Source: Lachnospiraceae bacterium (GTDB taxonomy: Bacteria > Bacillota > Clostridia > Lachnospirales > Lachnospiraceae). From it: 58,026 nt of DNA. The notes under the pieces are model-generated. The model worked only from the letters and a program-made list of their open reading frames with translations. It had not been told where the DNA came from and did not search any database. The stretch lies in contig JAFZLD010000028.1 in NCBI GenBank assembly GCA_017553505.1, forward strand, positions 1 to 58,026. The letters run 5' to 3'. The position numbers and the translations under genes were made by a program. Shown here in pieces: positions 8,496 to 17,401 of the stretch; positions within the stretch are counted from its first letter, which is position 1; each line of letters starts with the position of its first letter.

Positions 8496-10766
8496 GTGGC
8501 AGCACAAGAAGTTGCAAAAGGAAAAATAATCTGCACCGAGGGGCAGCCCCTTGATGCGATACACATTATAGTCGCAGGATCCGTTAATGCCCATTTCTCG
8601 GGTGGCGACATTATCTTACGAAAAGGCGATATTGTAGGTCTTTGCGATATTGCTTTTGATTCAAGTTTCTTTACCTATACCACTTTGGAGACATGTTCTT
8701 TTGTCTCATTCCCGCTTAAGACCAAGACTACACTGGCAGCAATCGCCAAGGCCAATCCGGAAGTCGGCAAAATGATGCTTTCTTCCACCATCAATCAGGT
8801 GGCCTTGATTTTTGCGTCCTTTAAAACCGCCAAGACAAATTGCTCGGCGCTTGTTGAAAAAATTAAATCACTGTATTCCGACTATACCGATTTGTGTGCC
8901 CAGAACAACGTCATCTCCCGCTCTCTTCCCGGAATTGAGGATCTTGCGGAGGTTACTCTTGAAGAGCAGCCCGATGACTGGGTGCTTCCTTATTATGTTT
9001 CCATGAAGGAGTTCCCACCGGAGCTTCGTATCGCACTTTCCGCAAGAATCGCCTTTTTGAACGGACTTATTCACAAGGCTTCCTACGATGTTCATACGGT
9101 CTTCACTCCTCTTTGTGAAATGAGCGATTACCTCGATGAGACGTCGAAGCTTCTTATGCAGGAGTCGGGTCTTGATTTGTTCGATTTGTATTCGTCCCTC
9201 CTTTTTAAGTTAAAGCAAGGTACGCCCGCGGCTGAGAAGGTTAAGGCGACTCTTGACGAAATCGTTAAAATGGCTCGTGAAGGCGGTCATGTGGATGAGG
9301 CTGTCATCGATTCCAAATATGGCGAGCTTACATCCAAGCTTTCGGGATTCACAGGCGAAGCACCGGCAAGTGACGGTGCCACCGCTCCCGCCGGCGAAGA
9401 TTTATCGAATGCTACCGACATAATCCTTGATTACGCCGACATTTCCGAGGAGGAAAAAAACACATTCAAGCAGCTCCTCAACCAATACAAGAAATTAACC
9501 GACAAAGCTTCCACGGAAGATGCCGCAAGAAAGCTTCGTCTCGACCTTACCAAAGCATTTTACAATGTATATAACGAAGCCTTCAAAAGAAGCGTTCTCG
9601 AAGCCAAGGTGCCTAAGATTCTTATGATGTTCTTTAACTTCGGCTTTGTGGATGCGGAGCTTGCGGGTATGGAGAATGCCAATTATCTCTACCGCATCGC
9701 CGAGGACTTCAGGGGTGAGCCTTACAAGGGTGTATACACTATTTACGAATGGTTAAGCGGCATCTATAAGATGTTCAAGGAACCTTGCCGTAACGAGTTC
9801 GACGCCGACTTCACCGCTTACCTCCACGAACAGAAGATTCAGGGTAAAATCACGGCCGCCGAAGAAAAATCCATGGCCAACGATCCCGAAGAGCGCTTAA
9901 ATTTCGAGCTTACCAACATGTTCCCTATGTGTAACAAGGTAACCTACGGACGTTTGAGCTCCTTCTGCCCCGTATTATGCGAGAACGATATCATCAAGCC
10001 TCTCCAGTCCTGCATCGTTACCATCGATTCCATCGAGGAAAGCTACAAGAAGCTTGAAGCCATCGACTACGGTGCTTTCTACAGAGAGACTGTTTACTCA
10101 AATGCAAAGTGCGGCATTACCAAGGAAATGATTAATGTGCGCGTTCTTCCCGATATTATCTTAATGCCCAACGTCGGAACCCGTGGCGTTATGTGGCAGG
10201 AAATCGAAGGCAAGAAACGTACCACCCCTTCCCGCTTCATGCTTTCGGTGTTCCACATCGAAGATCTTCCAACTACCATCGTTCGTCTTGTGGGCGAGTA
10301 CCGTTGGGAAATGTGTAAGCGTGTTCAGGGTGCCCGTTGGAACGATGTATCCGAGCGTTCCCTCACCAGCGAATACTTCGACTACATTCAGTTCTATCGT
10401 AAGAACAACGAACTCAGTGCCGATGCCAAAGAAAAAATCAAGAACAGCCTTACCAAGGCCAAGAATTCCTTCAAGGAAATGTTTGTCCGCGACTACATTA
10501 CCTGGATACTGTTCGAAGGTGCCGGTTCGCCCCGTCTTAACAAGATTGTGCGCGGTATCATGGTAACCTATTGTCCGTTCCCTCAGGCATTGAGACAAAA
10601 GATTGGTGCTAACCCGATGTTTAAGGATTTCATTGAAAGATACGAAATTAAAACGTCCCAGAAGCTCCATCACTACGATAATGTTATCCAAAAAATGACT
10701 GCTTCCGGCGTAGAAGTACCCGAAGAGCTGGTTGAAAACAGGAAATTTATCGAAGGAACTGTTTAG
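8496..10766 (+). CDS. Large unknown protein with N-terminal cyclic-nucleotide-binding-like domain
   Basis: A 756-residue soluble protein on the strand opposite most neighbours. Residues about 8-75 follow the cNMP-binding beta-roll pattern: GKIICTEGQPLDAIHIIVAGSV, then a GDIVGLCDIAF segment where phosphate-cassette residues would lie. The arginine and glutamate typical of cAMP binding are not evident, so ligand binding is uncertain. The remaining 650 residues are mostly helical with no domain I recognise and no helix-turn-helix. The GTG start is fixed by GGAGG 6 bp upstream. It stands alone, with terminators after it. I do not assign a function. Confidence 0.8.
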   Translation: MAAQEVAKGKIICTEGQPLDAIHIIVAGSVNAHFSGGDIILRKGDIVGLCDIAFDSSFFTYTTLETCSFVSFPLKTKTTLAAIAKANPEVGKMMLSSTINQVALIFASFKTAKTNCSALVEKIKSLYSDYTDLCAQNNVISRSLPGIEDLAEVTLEEQPDDWVLPYYVSMKEFPPELRIALSARIAFLNGLIHKASYDVHTVFTPLCEMSDYLDETSKLLMQESGLDLFDLYSSLLFKLKQGTPAAEKVKATLDEIVKMAREGGHVDEAVIDSKYGELTSKLSGFTGEAPASDGATAPAGEDLSNATDIILDYADISEEEKNTFKQLLNQYKKLTDKASTEDAARKLRLDLTKAFYNVYNEAFKRSVLEAKVPKILMMFFNFGFVDAELAGMENANYLYRIAEDFRGEPYKGVYTIYEWLSGIYKMFKEPCRNEFDADFTAYLHEQKIQGKITAAEEKSMANDPEERLNFELTNMFPMCNKVTYGRLSSFCPVLCENDIIKPLQSCIVTIDSIEESYKKLEAIDYGAFYRETVYSNAKCGITKEMINVRVLPDIILMPNVGTRGVMWQEIEGKKRTTPSRFMLSVFHIEDLPTTIVRLVGEYRWEMCKRVQGARWNDVSERSLTSEYFDYIQFYRKNNELSADAKEKIKNSLTKAKNSFKEMFVRDYITWILFEGAGSPRLNKIVRGIMVTYCPFPQALRQKIGANPMFKDFIERYEIKTSQKLHHYDNVIQKMTASGVEVPEELVENRKFIEGTV

Positions 10767-10814
10767 TTTACATAAGATAGCTATTGTGGGTGATATAGTG
10801 TTATTTGCCATCAA

Positions 10815-10941
10815 TATAATTGTAGACCAAGTCCTATATCCGAGTTATACTTTATTTGTACTTGGGAGACACCCCAAGGACTATTCCGAGAAAATTCCCC
10901 TTTTACACAAGCGAAAAGATTAGGCTACGCCTAATCTTTTT
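10815..10941 (+). ncRNA. Possible structured small RNA or 3' UTR
   Basis: A perfect TATAAT lies at 10815-10820 with no good -35. Downstream are overlapping complementary arms: CCAAGT (10827-10832) with ACTTGG (10860-10865), AGTCCT (10830-10835) with AGGACT (10877-10882), and CTTGGG (10861-10866) with CCCAAG (10873-10878). Some of these pairings exclude each other, as in regulatory RNAs. The stretch ends at a strong terminator. It could also simply be the 3' UTR of the gene before it. Confidence 0.3.
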
Positions 10942-10946
10942 GCTTT
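10914..10946 (+). terminator. Rho-independent terminator after the large unknown gene
   Basis: A 12-bp perfect stem (10914-10925 with 10929-10940, arm AAAAGATTAGGC), a 3-nt loop and a T-run. The A-run on the other side makes it potentially bidirectional. Confidence 0.9.
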
Positions 10947-10962
10947 ATACGATTTTTTTGCT

Positions 10963-10986
10963 ACGCGCCTTCCCGGCGCGTTTTTT
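10963..10986 (+). terminator. Second, tandem terminator
   Basis: Stem CGCGCC/GGCGCG with loop TTCCC followed by six T residues, about 20 bp after the first terminator on the same strand. It backs up the first or ends a separate short transcript. Confidence 0.85.
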
Positions 10987-11004
10987 ATTGATTGCGTTGT
11001 ATGT

Positions 11005-11030
11005 AAAAAGGCACCCTCTTCGGGTGCCTT
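11005..11030 (-). terminator. Terminator of the malQ operon
   Basis: Stem AAGGCACCC/GGGTGCCTT (9 bp, loop 11017-11021) directly after the stop of the 215-residue gene, with a T-run on the minus strand. Confidence 0.9.
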
Positions 11031-11033
11031 ATA

Positions 11034-11681
11034 CTATTCCTTTATTCGTGTAACACATATAAGTTTAAATCTGTCCATATTGATCCAGGGGATATAGCGT
11101 GGTTCGGAAGCCCATTCGTCATTGATAAGAAGAAATGTGTAATTGCGACCGGTTCTCTTATCTCTGTAAGTCTCGTACCCGTATACTGTCACGGTGTGAT
11201 CGAAATACACTCCGTAGGCAAGCGATAATAAGAACGGGGTACCCTTATCAAGAAGCTTCAGAGCCTTGTGCATAGGCACCACGTACTCAGCGACGACTTT
11301 TACATCCGGGTATCCGAAAGCCTTTAAAACAGCCTTTAAGAACCTTCTGTTGTTGTATACCGGCACGCCCTTCTCTCGCTCGAAATCATATCCGTACCGT
11401 TCTCCCACTTTCCTGATTGCTTTGTACAATTCCTGTGAGTCTGCGGGAATATTTGAAAATCCCTTTGCATCCCTGTAAAAAGAAAGCAGATTGAACACCC
11501 CTATAAGCGTACAGTTAGAATGGTTGTCAAAATGTTGGCACAAAGCCTTACCGACTGACTCTACCTCTCGCCGACTCTTAAGTTCCAAAGCTGTTTCTTC
11601 AGACTTTTTAACATTCTTCAAATACAAAATCGGGGCAGTCACAAGACCGCCCCGAAGGTTATACTTAATTTCCTTGCCCAT
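11034..11681 (-). CDS. Unknown protein resembling papain-fold (C39-like) peptidases
   Basis: A 215-residue protein with no signal peptide, encoded 2 bp after the malQ stop (TAA-TT-ATG). Three spaced features recall a papain-like catalytic triad: a cysteine opening a helix in NHSNCTLIGVFNLLSFY (near residue 57), a histidine in YFDHTVTVYGYE (near 162), and a polar residue in LLINDEWA (near 187). In C39-like proteins the order is also Cys, His, Asn/Asp. Conserved family signatures beyond this are missing, so peptidase activity is a guess. Co-transcription with malQ is clear, but a link to glycogen or maltodextrin use is not. Confidence 0.6.
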   Translation of the reverse strand: MGKEIKYNLRGGLVTAPILYLKNVKKSEETALELKSRREVESVGKALCQHFDNHSNCTLIGVFNLLSFYRDAKGFSNIPADSQELYKAIRKVGERYGYDFEREKGVPVYNNRRFLKAVLKAFGYPDVKVVAEYVVPMHKALKLLDKGTPFLLSLAYGVYFDHTVTVYGYETYRDKRTGRNYTFLLINDEWASEPRYIPWINMDRFKLICVTRIKE

Positions 11682-11683
11682 AA

Positions 11684-13171
11684 TTACCTTCTGTAGATGC
11701 TCGCCATGGTACGAAGCCAGTCGCGCTTCTCCTCGCTTATGGCGTCATTCCATAAGCGCCACCGCCAGTTGTTGCCGACAGTAGCCGGATGATTCATACG
11801 CGCCTCGTTGCCAAGCGCCAAAATGTCCTGCATCTGTAGTATAACAACATTTGCGATTGATGAATAGGCTAATCTTATGAATGCGTCGGGAATTTCTTCT
11901 TTGTGCTTGATTCCAAGGTATTCATATAGAAATGCCAGCTGGTAATCACTCTTATCCTTAAAGTATCCCACAATCGTATCGCTGTCGTGAGTCGTGCCGT
12001 ATACGACACAGTTCGAGTCCTCGTAATTGTGCGGAAGGTATCTGTTGCCGGGATCCTGGTCGAATGCAAAAAGAAGAACTTTCATCCCCGCCCACTCAAG
12101 CTTGTTCATGAGCTTTCTGACCGTCGGAATCACAACGGTTCCGAAGTCCTCGGCAATAATCGTAGTCTCGCCCGCAGCCTCGCAGATAGCGTCCGTAAGG
12201 AGCTTGCCCGGCGCCTTCTTCCACTTGCCGTTGGTGCCGTCCTCGTCGCCCGCGGGTACGCAATAATCCTTGACAATGCCCACAAAGTGATTGATACGGA
12301 TTACGTCGTAGAGCCTGGTATTAATCTTAATGCGCTCTTTCCACCATTCAAAATCGGTTTCTTCAAATCGTTCCCAGTTATAAAGCGGATTGCCCCAGTT
12401 CTGGCCGCCTTTGGAAAAAGCATCCGGCGGGCATCCCGCTACTTCCGTAAGATTACCCTCTTCGTCAGTTCTGAACAAGTCTCTGTGCGCCCATACATCC
12501 GCACTGTCTTCGGACACATAAAGCGGCACTTCACCGATTATCAAAACGCCACGCTTATTGGCGTATTCCTTAAGCTTGCTCCACTGTATAAAGAATTCGT
12601 ACTGCAGGAATTTCCAGAAAAGGATGTCCCTTTCATTCTCCATTTCAAATGTCTCAAGAAAGGCCTCCTCGCGGTATTTAAGACCGTCGCGGTAATCCTG
12701 CCATCTCGCGTACTGATTGACCTCTTTAATGGCCATAAAAAGGGCGTAATCGTGAAGCCAGAAGACATTGTCCTTGCAGAACTCAAGAAAGTCTTCCGAC
12801 GCGGTGTTGAAGTTATCAAAAGCACTTCTTAACACCTTGAATCTGTTATGAAAAATGGCAGCGTAATCTATTCTGTCGGTCTCATTGCCCCAGCTGTACT
12901 CGCTCATGGTACTAAGGTCGAGTAAACCGTCTGCCGCAAGAGATTCGATATCAATCAAATAAGGATTGCCGGCAAAAGCAGAAAACGACATATAAGGACT
13001 GTCACCGAGTCCCGTGGGGCCAAGCGGCAACACCTGCCAGTAAGTCTGCTTAAGATCCGCAAGCATATCAATAAATCTGTAAGCCTCTGTGCCCATTGTA
13101 CCGATACCGTACTTGGACGGTAAACTCGACACTGCAAGCAATATGCCCGCTCCTCTTTTTAATTGTTTCAT
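11684..13171 (-). CDS. malQ: 4-alpha-glucanotransferase (amylomaltase, GH77)
   Basis: Transfers alpha-1,4-glucan segments between maltodextrins in the cytoplasm and so helps recycle starch or glycogen fragments. GH77 marks are the N-terminal GILLAVSSLPSKYGIGTMG, the substrate motif LGDSPYMSFSAFAGNPYLID, the nucleophile region DVIRINHFVG, the acid/base glutamate in IAEDFG and the YGTTHDSDT motif. The length of 495 residues is normal. It has its own promoter and is followed 2 bp later by the protease-like gene. Confidence 0.96.
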   Translation of the reverse strand: MKQLKRGAGILLAVSSLPSKYGIGTMGTEAYRFIDMLADLKQTYWQVLPLGPTGLGDSPYMSFSAFAGNPYLIDIESLAADGLLDLSTMSEYSWGNETDRIDYAAIFHNRFKVLRSAFDNFNTASEDFLEFCKDNVFWLHDYALFMAIKEVNQYARWQDYRDGLKYREEAFLETFEMENERDILFWKFLQYEFFIQWSKLKEYANKRGVLIIGEVPLYVSEDSADVWAHRDLFRTDEEGNLTEVAGCPPDAFSKGGQNWGNPLYNWERFEETDFEWWKERIKINTRLYDVIRINHFVGIVKDYCVPAGDEDGTNGKWKKAPGKLLTDAICEAAGETTIIAEDFGTVVIPTVRKLMNKLEWAGMKVLLFAFDQDPGNRYLPHNYEDSNCVVYGTTHDSDTIVGYFKDKSDYQLAFLYEYLGIKHKEEIPDAFIRLAYSSIANVVILQMQDILALGNEARMNHPATVGNNWRWRLWNDAISEEKRDWLRTMASIYRR

Positions 13172-13192
13172 AGCTGCCCCCGTAAATACAAT

Positions 13193-13247
13193 TTTCGTAA
13201 TGTTTCGTATTTAATTAAAATTTACCATTTTGAAGCAAAAAAGTCAA
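13193..13247 (-). promoter_or_regulatory. malQ promoter with a repeated TTTCGTA element
   Basis: On the minus strand TTGACT (13242-13247) and TAAATT (13219-13224) are 17 bp apart, upstream of malQ. Two copies of TTTCGTA, 10 bp apart on the plus strand (13193-13199 and 13203-13209), lie between the -10 and the start and could be an operator. No MalR or LacI-type palindrome is obvious. Confidence 0.7.
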
Positions 13248-13271
13248 CTAAACCTGCCCGAAAAAGGTAAC

Positions 13272-13302
13272 AAAAAAAGACGTGCCCTTTTGTACACGTC
13301 TT
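13272..13302 (-). terminator. Terminator of tRNA-Trp
   Basis: Stem AAGACGTG/CACGTCTT with a 10-nt loop, followed on the minus strand by seven T residues, just after tRNA-Trp. It separates the tRNA from malQ. Confidence 0.9.
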
Positions 13303-13306
13303 AAAG

Positions 13307-13377
13307 CAGGGGCAGTAGGAATCGAACCCACATCGATGGTTTTGGAGACCACTGTTCTACCTTTGAACTATGCCCCT
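13307..13377 (-). tRNA. tRNA-Trp (anticodon CCA)
   Basis: Acceptor AGGGGCA/TGCCCCT with discriminator G73, as expected for tryptophan. The anticodon stem GTGGT/ACCAT holds loop CTCCAAA, so the anticodon is CCA. The T loop is TTCGATT. It is a single gene between the lacI-type gene and malQ, with its own terminator. The 3' CCA is not encoded. Confidence 0.95.
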
Positions 13378-13440
13378 ATATAGTCGGCTTTCTTAAGCCG
13401 ACTGTTGAATTATAGCATAGAGATTCCTATGAATCAAGTA

Positions 13441-14436
13441 TTATTTTTTGGCTTTTCCGATAGATTTTCTCTCGACAAATTCAGGGCGTAACATGGTACG
13501 GCTTACCGGAATCTTGTGCATGAGAGAATCAAGCGTAAAGAAAGCAAGACGGCCAAGTTCCAGACGCTCCTGGCGAATGGTGGTAAGCGCCGGCTTAAGC
13601 TGTGAAGCAAGCGGAATATCATCAAATCCCACCACGCTTATGTCCTGCGGAACCTTGAATCCGCGCTTCTTACACTCATCTATTACACCGGACGCGATAA
13701 GATCGTTACCGCAGAGAATTGCGGTAGCTCCCGCTGATATCATACCCGGTACATAATACGGTGCACTCTCCGCTACGTAATAGCCGTGAGCCACGAGTTT
13801 CTCGTCGAACTCAAGTCCATGCTCGATAAGCGCTGCCTTGTAAGCCTCGTCACGCTGATTGGTAATCATGGAATTGGGCGAACCGTTAAGGAACGCAATC
13901 TTTGAATGTCCAAGTTCCACAAGCTTAGCCACTGCTATGCTCATGCCTTCGTAGCTGTCCGTTCCCACATATCCGACATTGGTATTCATCTTCACATAGT
14001 TGTCAAGAAGGGCTGTCGGAATCGTAGTACGGTTCATCTCGTCCATCCACTTGTCCATGAGTGCCATACCCATGACAAAGGCTCCCGAGTAGCCGTGACG
14101 AAGCATATATGTGTCGTAGCGTTCTTTGGCCTGGACGCGGGCGTTGATGGGCACTACTTCCACGTCCCATTTATCTCTGTAGGCCATCTGCTCAAAGCCC
14201 AGAACCAGGTCGTAGCCGAAGTCATCTTCTTTAAGATACTCCATGTTCTCAACTAAAATCGCAAGCTTCTTAAGCTCTTCCTTGCGCATTCTTTTAGTCT
14301 TGTAGCCCATTTCAACGGCAGTATCGAGCACAAGTTGACGAAGATCCTCGCTTATGTCCGGGGCTCCGTTAAGTCCCTTTGATACGGTACTGACCGCTAC
14401 TCCTAACCTGTTTGCTATGTCTTTGATTGTAGCCAT
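13441..14436 (-). CDS. LacI-family transcriptional regulator
   Basis: A 331-residue repressor. The N-terminal helix-turn-helix ATIKDIANRLGVAVSTVSKG is classic LacI, followed by a periplasmic-binding-protein-like sugar-sensing core with the family pattern VVGFDDIPLASQLKPALTTI near residues 270-290. It is encoded 16 bp downstream of the GH51 arabinofuranosidase, in the same transcript. It probably represses that operon until an arabinose-containing sugar binds. Two candidate operators lie upstream of GH51. Confidence 0.93.
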   Translation of the reverse strand: MATIKDIANRLGVAVSTVSKGLNGAPDISEDLRQLVLDTAVEMGYKTKRMRKEELKKLAILVENMEYLKEDDFGYDLVLGFEQMAYRDKWDVEVVPINARVQAKERYDTYMLRHGYSGAFVMGMALMDKWMDEMNRTTIPTALLDNYVKMNTNVGYVGTDSYEGMSIAVAKLVELGHSKIAFLNGSPNSMITNQRDEAYKAALIEHGLEFDEKLVAHGYYVAESAPYYVPGMISAGATAILCGNDLIASGVIDECKKRGFKVPQDISVVGFDDIPLASQLKPALTTIRQERLELGRLAFFTLDSLMHKIPVSRTMLRPEFVERKSIGKAKK

Positions 14437-14452
14437 TTAAACCCTCTTTAAC

Positions 14453-15952
14453 CTATACGGTAACCTCAATGTGCATTACGCTGCACTTAGGCATCTTGAA
14501 GGACAACTTATTGCCTGTAGCCTTGATGCCTGCAAAAGAAGCCGTCTTGACGTTCTCAGGTGCATCGAAAGTGTTGTGCGCATGCATTTCCTCGGTAAGG
14601 ATGTCCGCCTTAACCGACTTGATGTCTGTCTCTGCAAAGAAGCCTTCGATATCGTAGTCTTCGGTGCAGGAAAGATTGGTAAGTGTAACATGAATCTTGC
14701 CGTCTGCCGCAACAGATACGGATTCGGTAAGGTTGGGAACTTTGTACTTGTCGTCAACACCGATGAGTGATGTCTCGACAGAGCTTTCAAGAAGTTCGCC
14801 TTCCTGATGGTACTTGTACATATTGAATACGTGATAGGTAGGTGTCTTAACCATCTTCTCGCCTTCGGTAAGAATAACTGCCTGAAGAACGTTAACAAGC
14901 TGAGCGATATTAGCCATCTTGACTCTGTCGCAATTCTTGTTAAAGAGGTTAAGGTTAATACCTGCAACAAGTGCATCACGCATGGTGCTCTGCTGATATA
15001 AGAATCCGGGATTGGTGCCGGGCTCTACGTCGTACCAGGTACCCCACTCGTCAATCATCATGCCGATCTTCTTGTCGGGATCGTACTGATCCATGATAGC
15101 GCCGTGGCCCTTGATGAGCTTCTCCATGTAGAGAGTACGGCTGAGTGTCTGATACCACAAATCCTCATCGAAATCGGTGGATGAACCCTTGTGAGCCCAG
15201 TCACCTGTAGGAAGCGTGTAGTAGTGAAGGCTTAAGCCGTCCATAAGGCATCCGGGCGCATGGTCAAAGCAGGTTTCAAGAACCTTCTCGGTCCAGTGGA
15301 AGTCACCGGCATTGGCACCGCATGCAATCTTCTTAACGGGCTTAACCGCACCGTAGTTTCTGATATATGTCTGGTAACGACGATACAAATCTCCGTAATA
15401 CTCGGGGCGCATATTGCCGCCGCATCCCCAGTTCTCGTTGCCTACTCCGAAATAGTCAACGGTCCAGGGCTCTTCGTGGCCGTTCTTCTTGCGTAAATCG
15501 GCCATGGGAGAAACTCCCTTGAAGGTCATGTATTCAACCCACTCGCTCATCTCCTGAACGGTGCCGCTTCCCACGTTACCGTTAATGTAGGTCTCACAAC
15601 CGATCTGGCGGCAGAGTTCCATGAACTCATGAGTACCGAAGCTGTTGTCTTCAACAACTCCGCCCCAGTGGGTGTTAATCATTTTCTTACGTGTTTCCTT
15701 GGGACCTATGCCGTCTTTCCAGTGATATTCATCGGCAAAGCATCCGCCGGGCCATCTTAAAACGGGAAGCTTCATTTCCTTAAGTGCTTCCACTACGTCG
15801 GTTCTCATACCGTTTACATTGGGGATATCCGAATTCTCTCCTACGTAAAGGCCTTCATAGATACATCTTCCGAGATGCTCGGAAAAGTTACCGTACAATT
15901 CCTTATTGATGTGTCCCTTTTTGACATTGGGATTTACGTACAATTTGTACAT
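14453..15952 (-). CDS. abfA: Alpha-L-arabinofuranosidase, GH51
   Basis: Removes terminal arabinofuranose from arabinoxylan or arabinan oligosaccharides. There is no signal peptide, so it acts on imported sugars. The acid/base glutamate is E175 in [11 protein letters not shown] and the nucleophile is E304 in [10 protein letters not shown] (numbered from the upstream ATG at 15958); [19 protein letters not shown] is a GH51 signature. Two in-frame ATGs lie 6 bp apart. The one at 15952 stands 9 bp after GGAG; the one at 15958 only 3 bp after it, so 15952 is preferred. The length is normal. Operon with the LacI gene. Confidence 0.95.
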   Translation of the reverse strand: MYKLYVNPNVKKGHINKELYGNFSEHLGRCIYEGLYVGENSDIPNVNGMRTDVVEALKEMKLPVLRWPGGCFADEYHWKDGIGPKETRKKMINTHWGGVVEDNSFGTHEFMELCRQIGCETYINGNVGSGTVQEMSEWVEYMTFKGVSPMADLRKKNGHEEPWTVDYFGVGNENWGCGGNMRPEYYGDLYRRYQTYIRNYGAVKPVKKIACGANAGDFHWTEKVLETCFDHAPGCLMDGLSLHYYTLPTGDWAHKGSSTDFDEDLWYQTLSRTLYMEKLIKGHGAIMDQYDPDKKIGMMIDEWGTWYDVEPGTNPGFLYQQSTMRDALVAGINLNLFNKNCDRVKMANIAQLVNVLQAVILTEGEKMVKTPTYHVFNMYKYHQEGELLESSVETSLIGVDDKYKVPNLTESVSVAADGKIHVTLTNLSCTEDYDIEGFFAETDIKSVKADILTEEMHAHNTFDAPENVKTASFAGIKATGNKLSFKMPKCSVMHIEVTV

Positions 15953-15977
15953 CGTCATCGTCTCCTTTAAACTTTAG

Positions 15978-16034
15978 TAAATCGTTTTATTAAATCGTTA
16001 TACAAACTATACTGCATTTTGGAAACAATGTCAA
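15978..16034 (-). promoter_or_regulatory. Promoter and twin LacI-type operators of the arabinofuranosidase operon
   Basis: On the minus strand TTGACA (16029-16034) and TATAGT (16006-16011) are 17 bp apart. The -35 box overlaps the radA stop codon. Between the -10 and the start codon lie two near-palindromes centred on CG, TAAATCGTTTTA (15978-15989) and TAAATCGTTATA (15991-16002), 13 bp centre to centre. LacI-family sites typically have such a CG centre, and the operon encodes a LacI protein. Confidence 0.75.
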
Positions 16035-17401
16035 TGAACCATCGGAATATCCAGCGCATCTTTAATGTTGGAAACAGGAAACAGTTCGATTCCCTTAATA
16101 CTTTTAAGTCTGTCCGAAAGATTGGAAGCAGGAAGCACCACTTTGTCAAATCCGAGCTTGGCCGCCTCTGCCACTCTCTGCTCGGCCTGACTTACGGCTC
16201 TCACCTCTCCGCTTAAGCCTACCTCGCCGAATATGACGGTCTTCTCGTCAACCGCTTTGTTTCTGAAGCTTGATACGATAGCCAGTACCGTGGCAAGGTC
16301 AAGTGAAGGCTCGTTAATCTTTAAGCCTCCCGCTATATTAACGTAAGCGTCGCAGTCGCCTATATTAAGCCCCGCACGCTTTTCAATTACTGCCATAAGC
16401 AAATTCACACGGTTGTAATCCATACCCGTGCTCTGGCGCCTCGGAATGCCGAAATTCGACCTGCACACAAGCGCCTGAATCTCTATCATTACGGGACGGG
16501 TGCCCTCCATGGAGCAGGTAATCACCGAACCGCTGGCATCTCCCGCTCTTCCCGCAAGCATGAACTCCGAAGGATTTGGTACCTCCGTAAGGCCTTCCGA
16601 ACGCATCTCGAATACACCTATCTCGTCCGTCGAGCCGAAACGGTTCTTAACGCCTCTAAGTATCCTGTAAGAAGCATGTCTGTCGCCCTCAAAATAAAGC
16701 ACCGTATCCACCATGTGTTCCAGCACTCTGGGGCCTGCCACCGCGCCTTCCTTGGTCACGTGACCGACGATGAATATATTAATCTCAAGAGATTTTGCTA
16801 TCTGCATGAGAAAAGAAGTCGCCTCGCGTACCTGCGACACACTGCCCGGTGCGGAAGAAACGTCGTCTTTGTACATAGTCTGGATAGAGTCGATTACAAC
16901 AGTCTCCGGCGATTCGGCCTTAATGGCCTCGCCGATGTCGGAAAGATTGGTCTCGCAAAGTATCTTAAGCCCGCCGAAATCCGTGCCGAGCCTGTCCGCA
17001 CGCATCTTAATCTGACGAAGTGACTCTTCGCCCGATACATATAATACCTTATGACCTGACTTGGTAAGATTACGGGTAACCTGCAAAAGAAGGGTAGACT
17101 TACCGATTCCGGGATCGCCTCCGATAAGCACCAGAGAACCCCTTACAATACCACCGCCGAGAACTCTGTCAAGCTCGCCGATACCCGAAGATACTCTCTC
17201 GCTCTCGCTTCCCGTAATGTCCTTAAGCATCACGGGTGCGGTCTGCTTGGATAGATAAGATATCTTGGCGGTCTTAGAGCCCTTGTCGACGGGTTCCTCC
17301 ACAAATGTATTCCATTCTCTGCAGCCCGGGCACTGACCCAGCCACTTGGCCGACTCATAGCCGCAGGACTGACAGAAAAAAGCCGTTGATTTTTTGGCCA
17401 T
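16031..17401 (-). CDS. radA: DNA repair protein RadA
   Basis: A RecA-related ATPase that drives branch migration in recombinational repair. The order is an N-terminal zinc finger (C10, C13, C24, C27), Walker A GGDPGIGKST at 94-103, the RadA-specific KNRFG motif at 252-256 and a C-terminal Lon-protease-like domain. The length of 456 residues is normal. Its ATG overlaps the clpC stop (TAATG), so translation is probably coupled to clpC. This clpC-radA pairing is common in Firmicutes. Confidence 0.97.
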   Translation of the reverse strand: MAKKSTAFFCQSCGYESAKWLGQCPGCREWNTFVEEPVDKGSKTAKISYLSKQTAPVMLKDITGSESERVSSGIGELDRVLGGGIVRGSLVLIGGDPGIGKSTLLLQVTRNLTKSGHKVLYVSGEESLRQIKMRADRLGTDFGGLKILCETNLSDIGEAIKAESPETVVIDSIQTMYKDDVSSAPGSVSQVREATSFLMQIAKSLEINIFIVGHVTKEGAVAGPRVLEHMVDTVLYFEGDRHASYRILRGVKNRFGSTDEIGVFEMRSEGLTEVPNPSEFMLAGRAGDASGSVITCSMEGTRPVMIEIQALVCRSNFGIPRRQSTGMDYNRVNLLMAVIEKRAGLNIGDCDAYVNIAGGLKINEPSLDLATVLAIVSSFRNKAVDEKTVIFGEVGLSGEVRAVSQAEQRVAEAAKLGFDKVVLPASNLSDRLKSIKGIELFPVSNIKDALDIPMVH

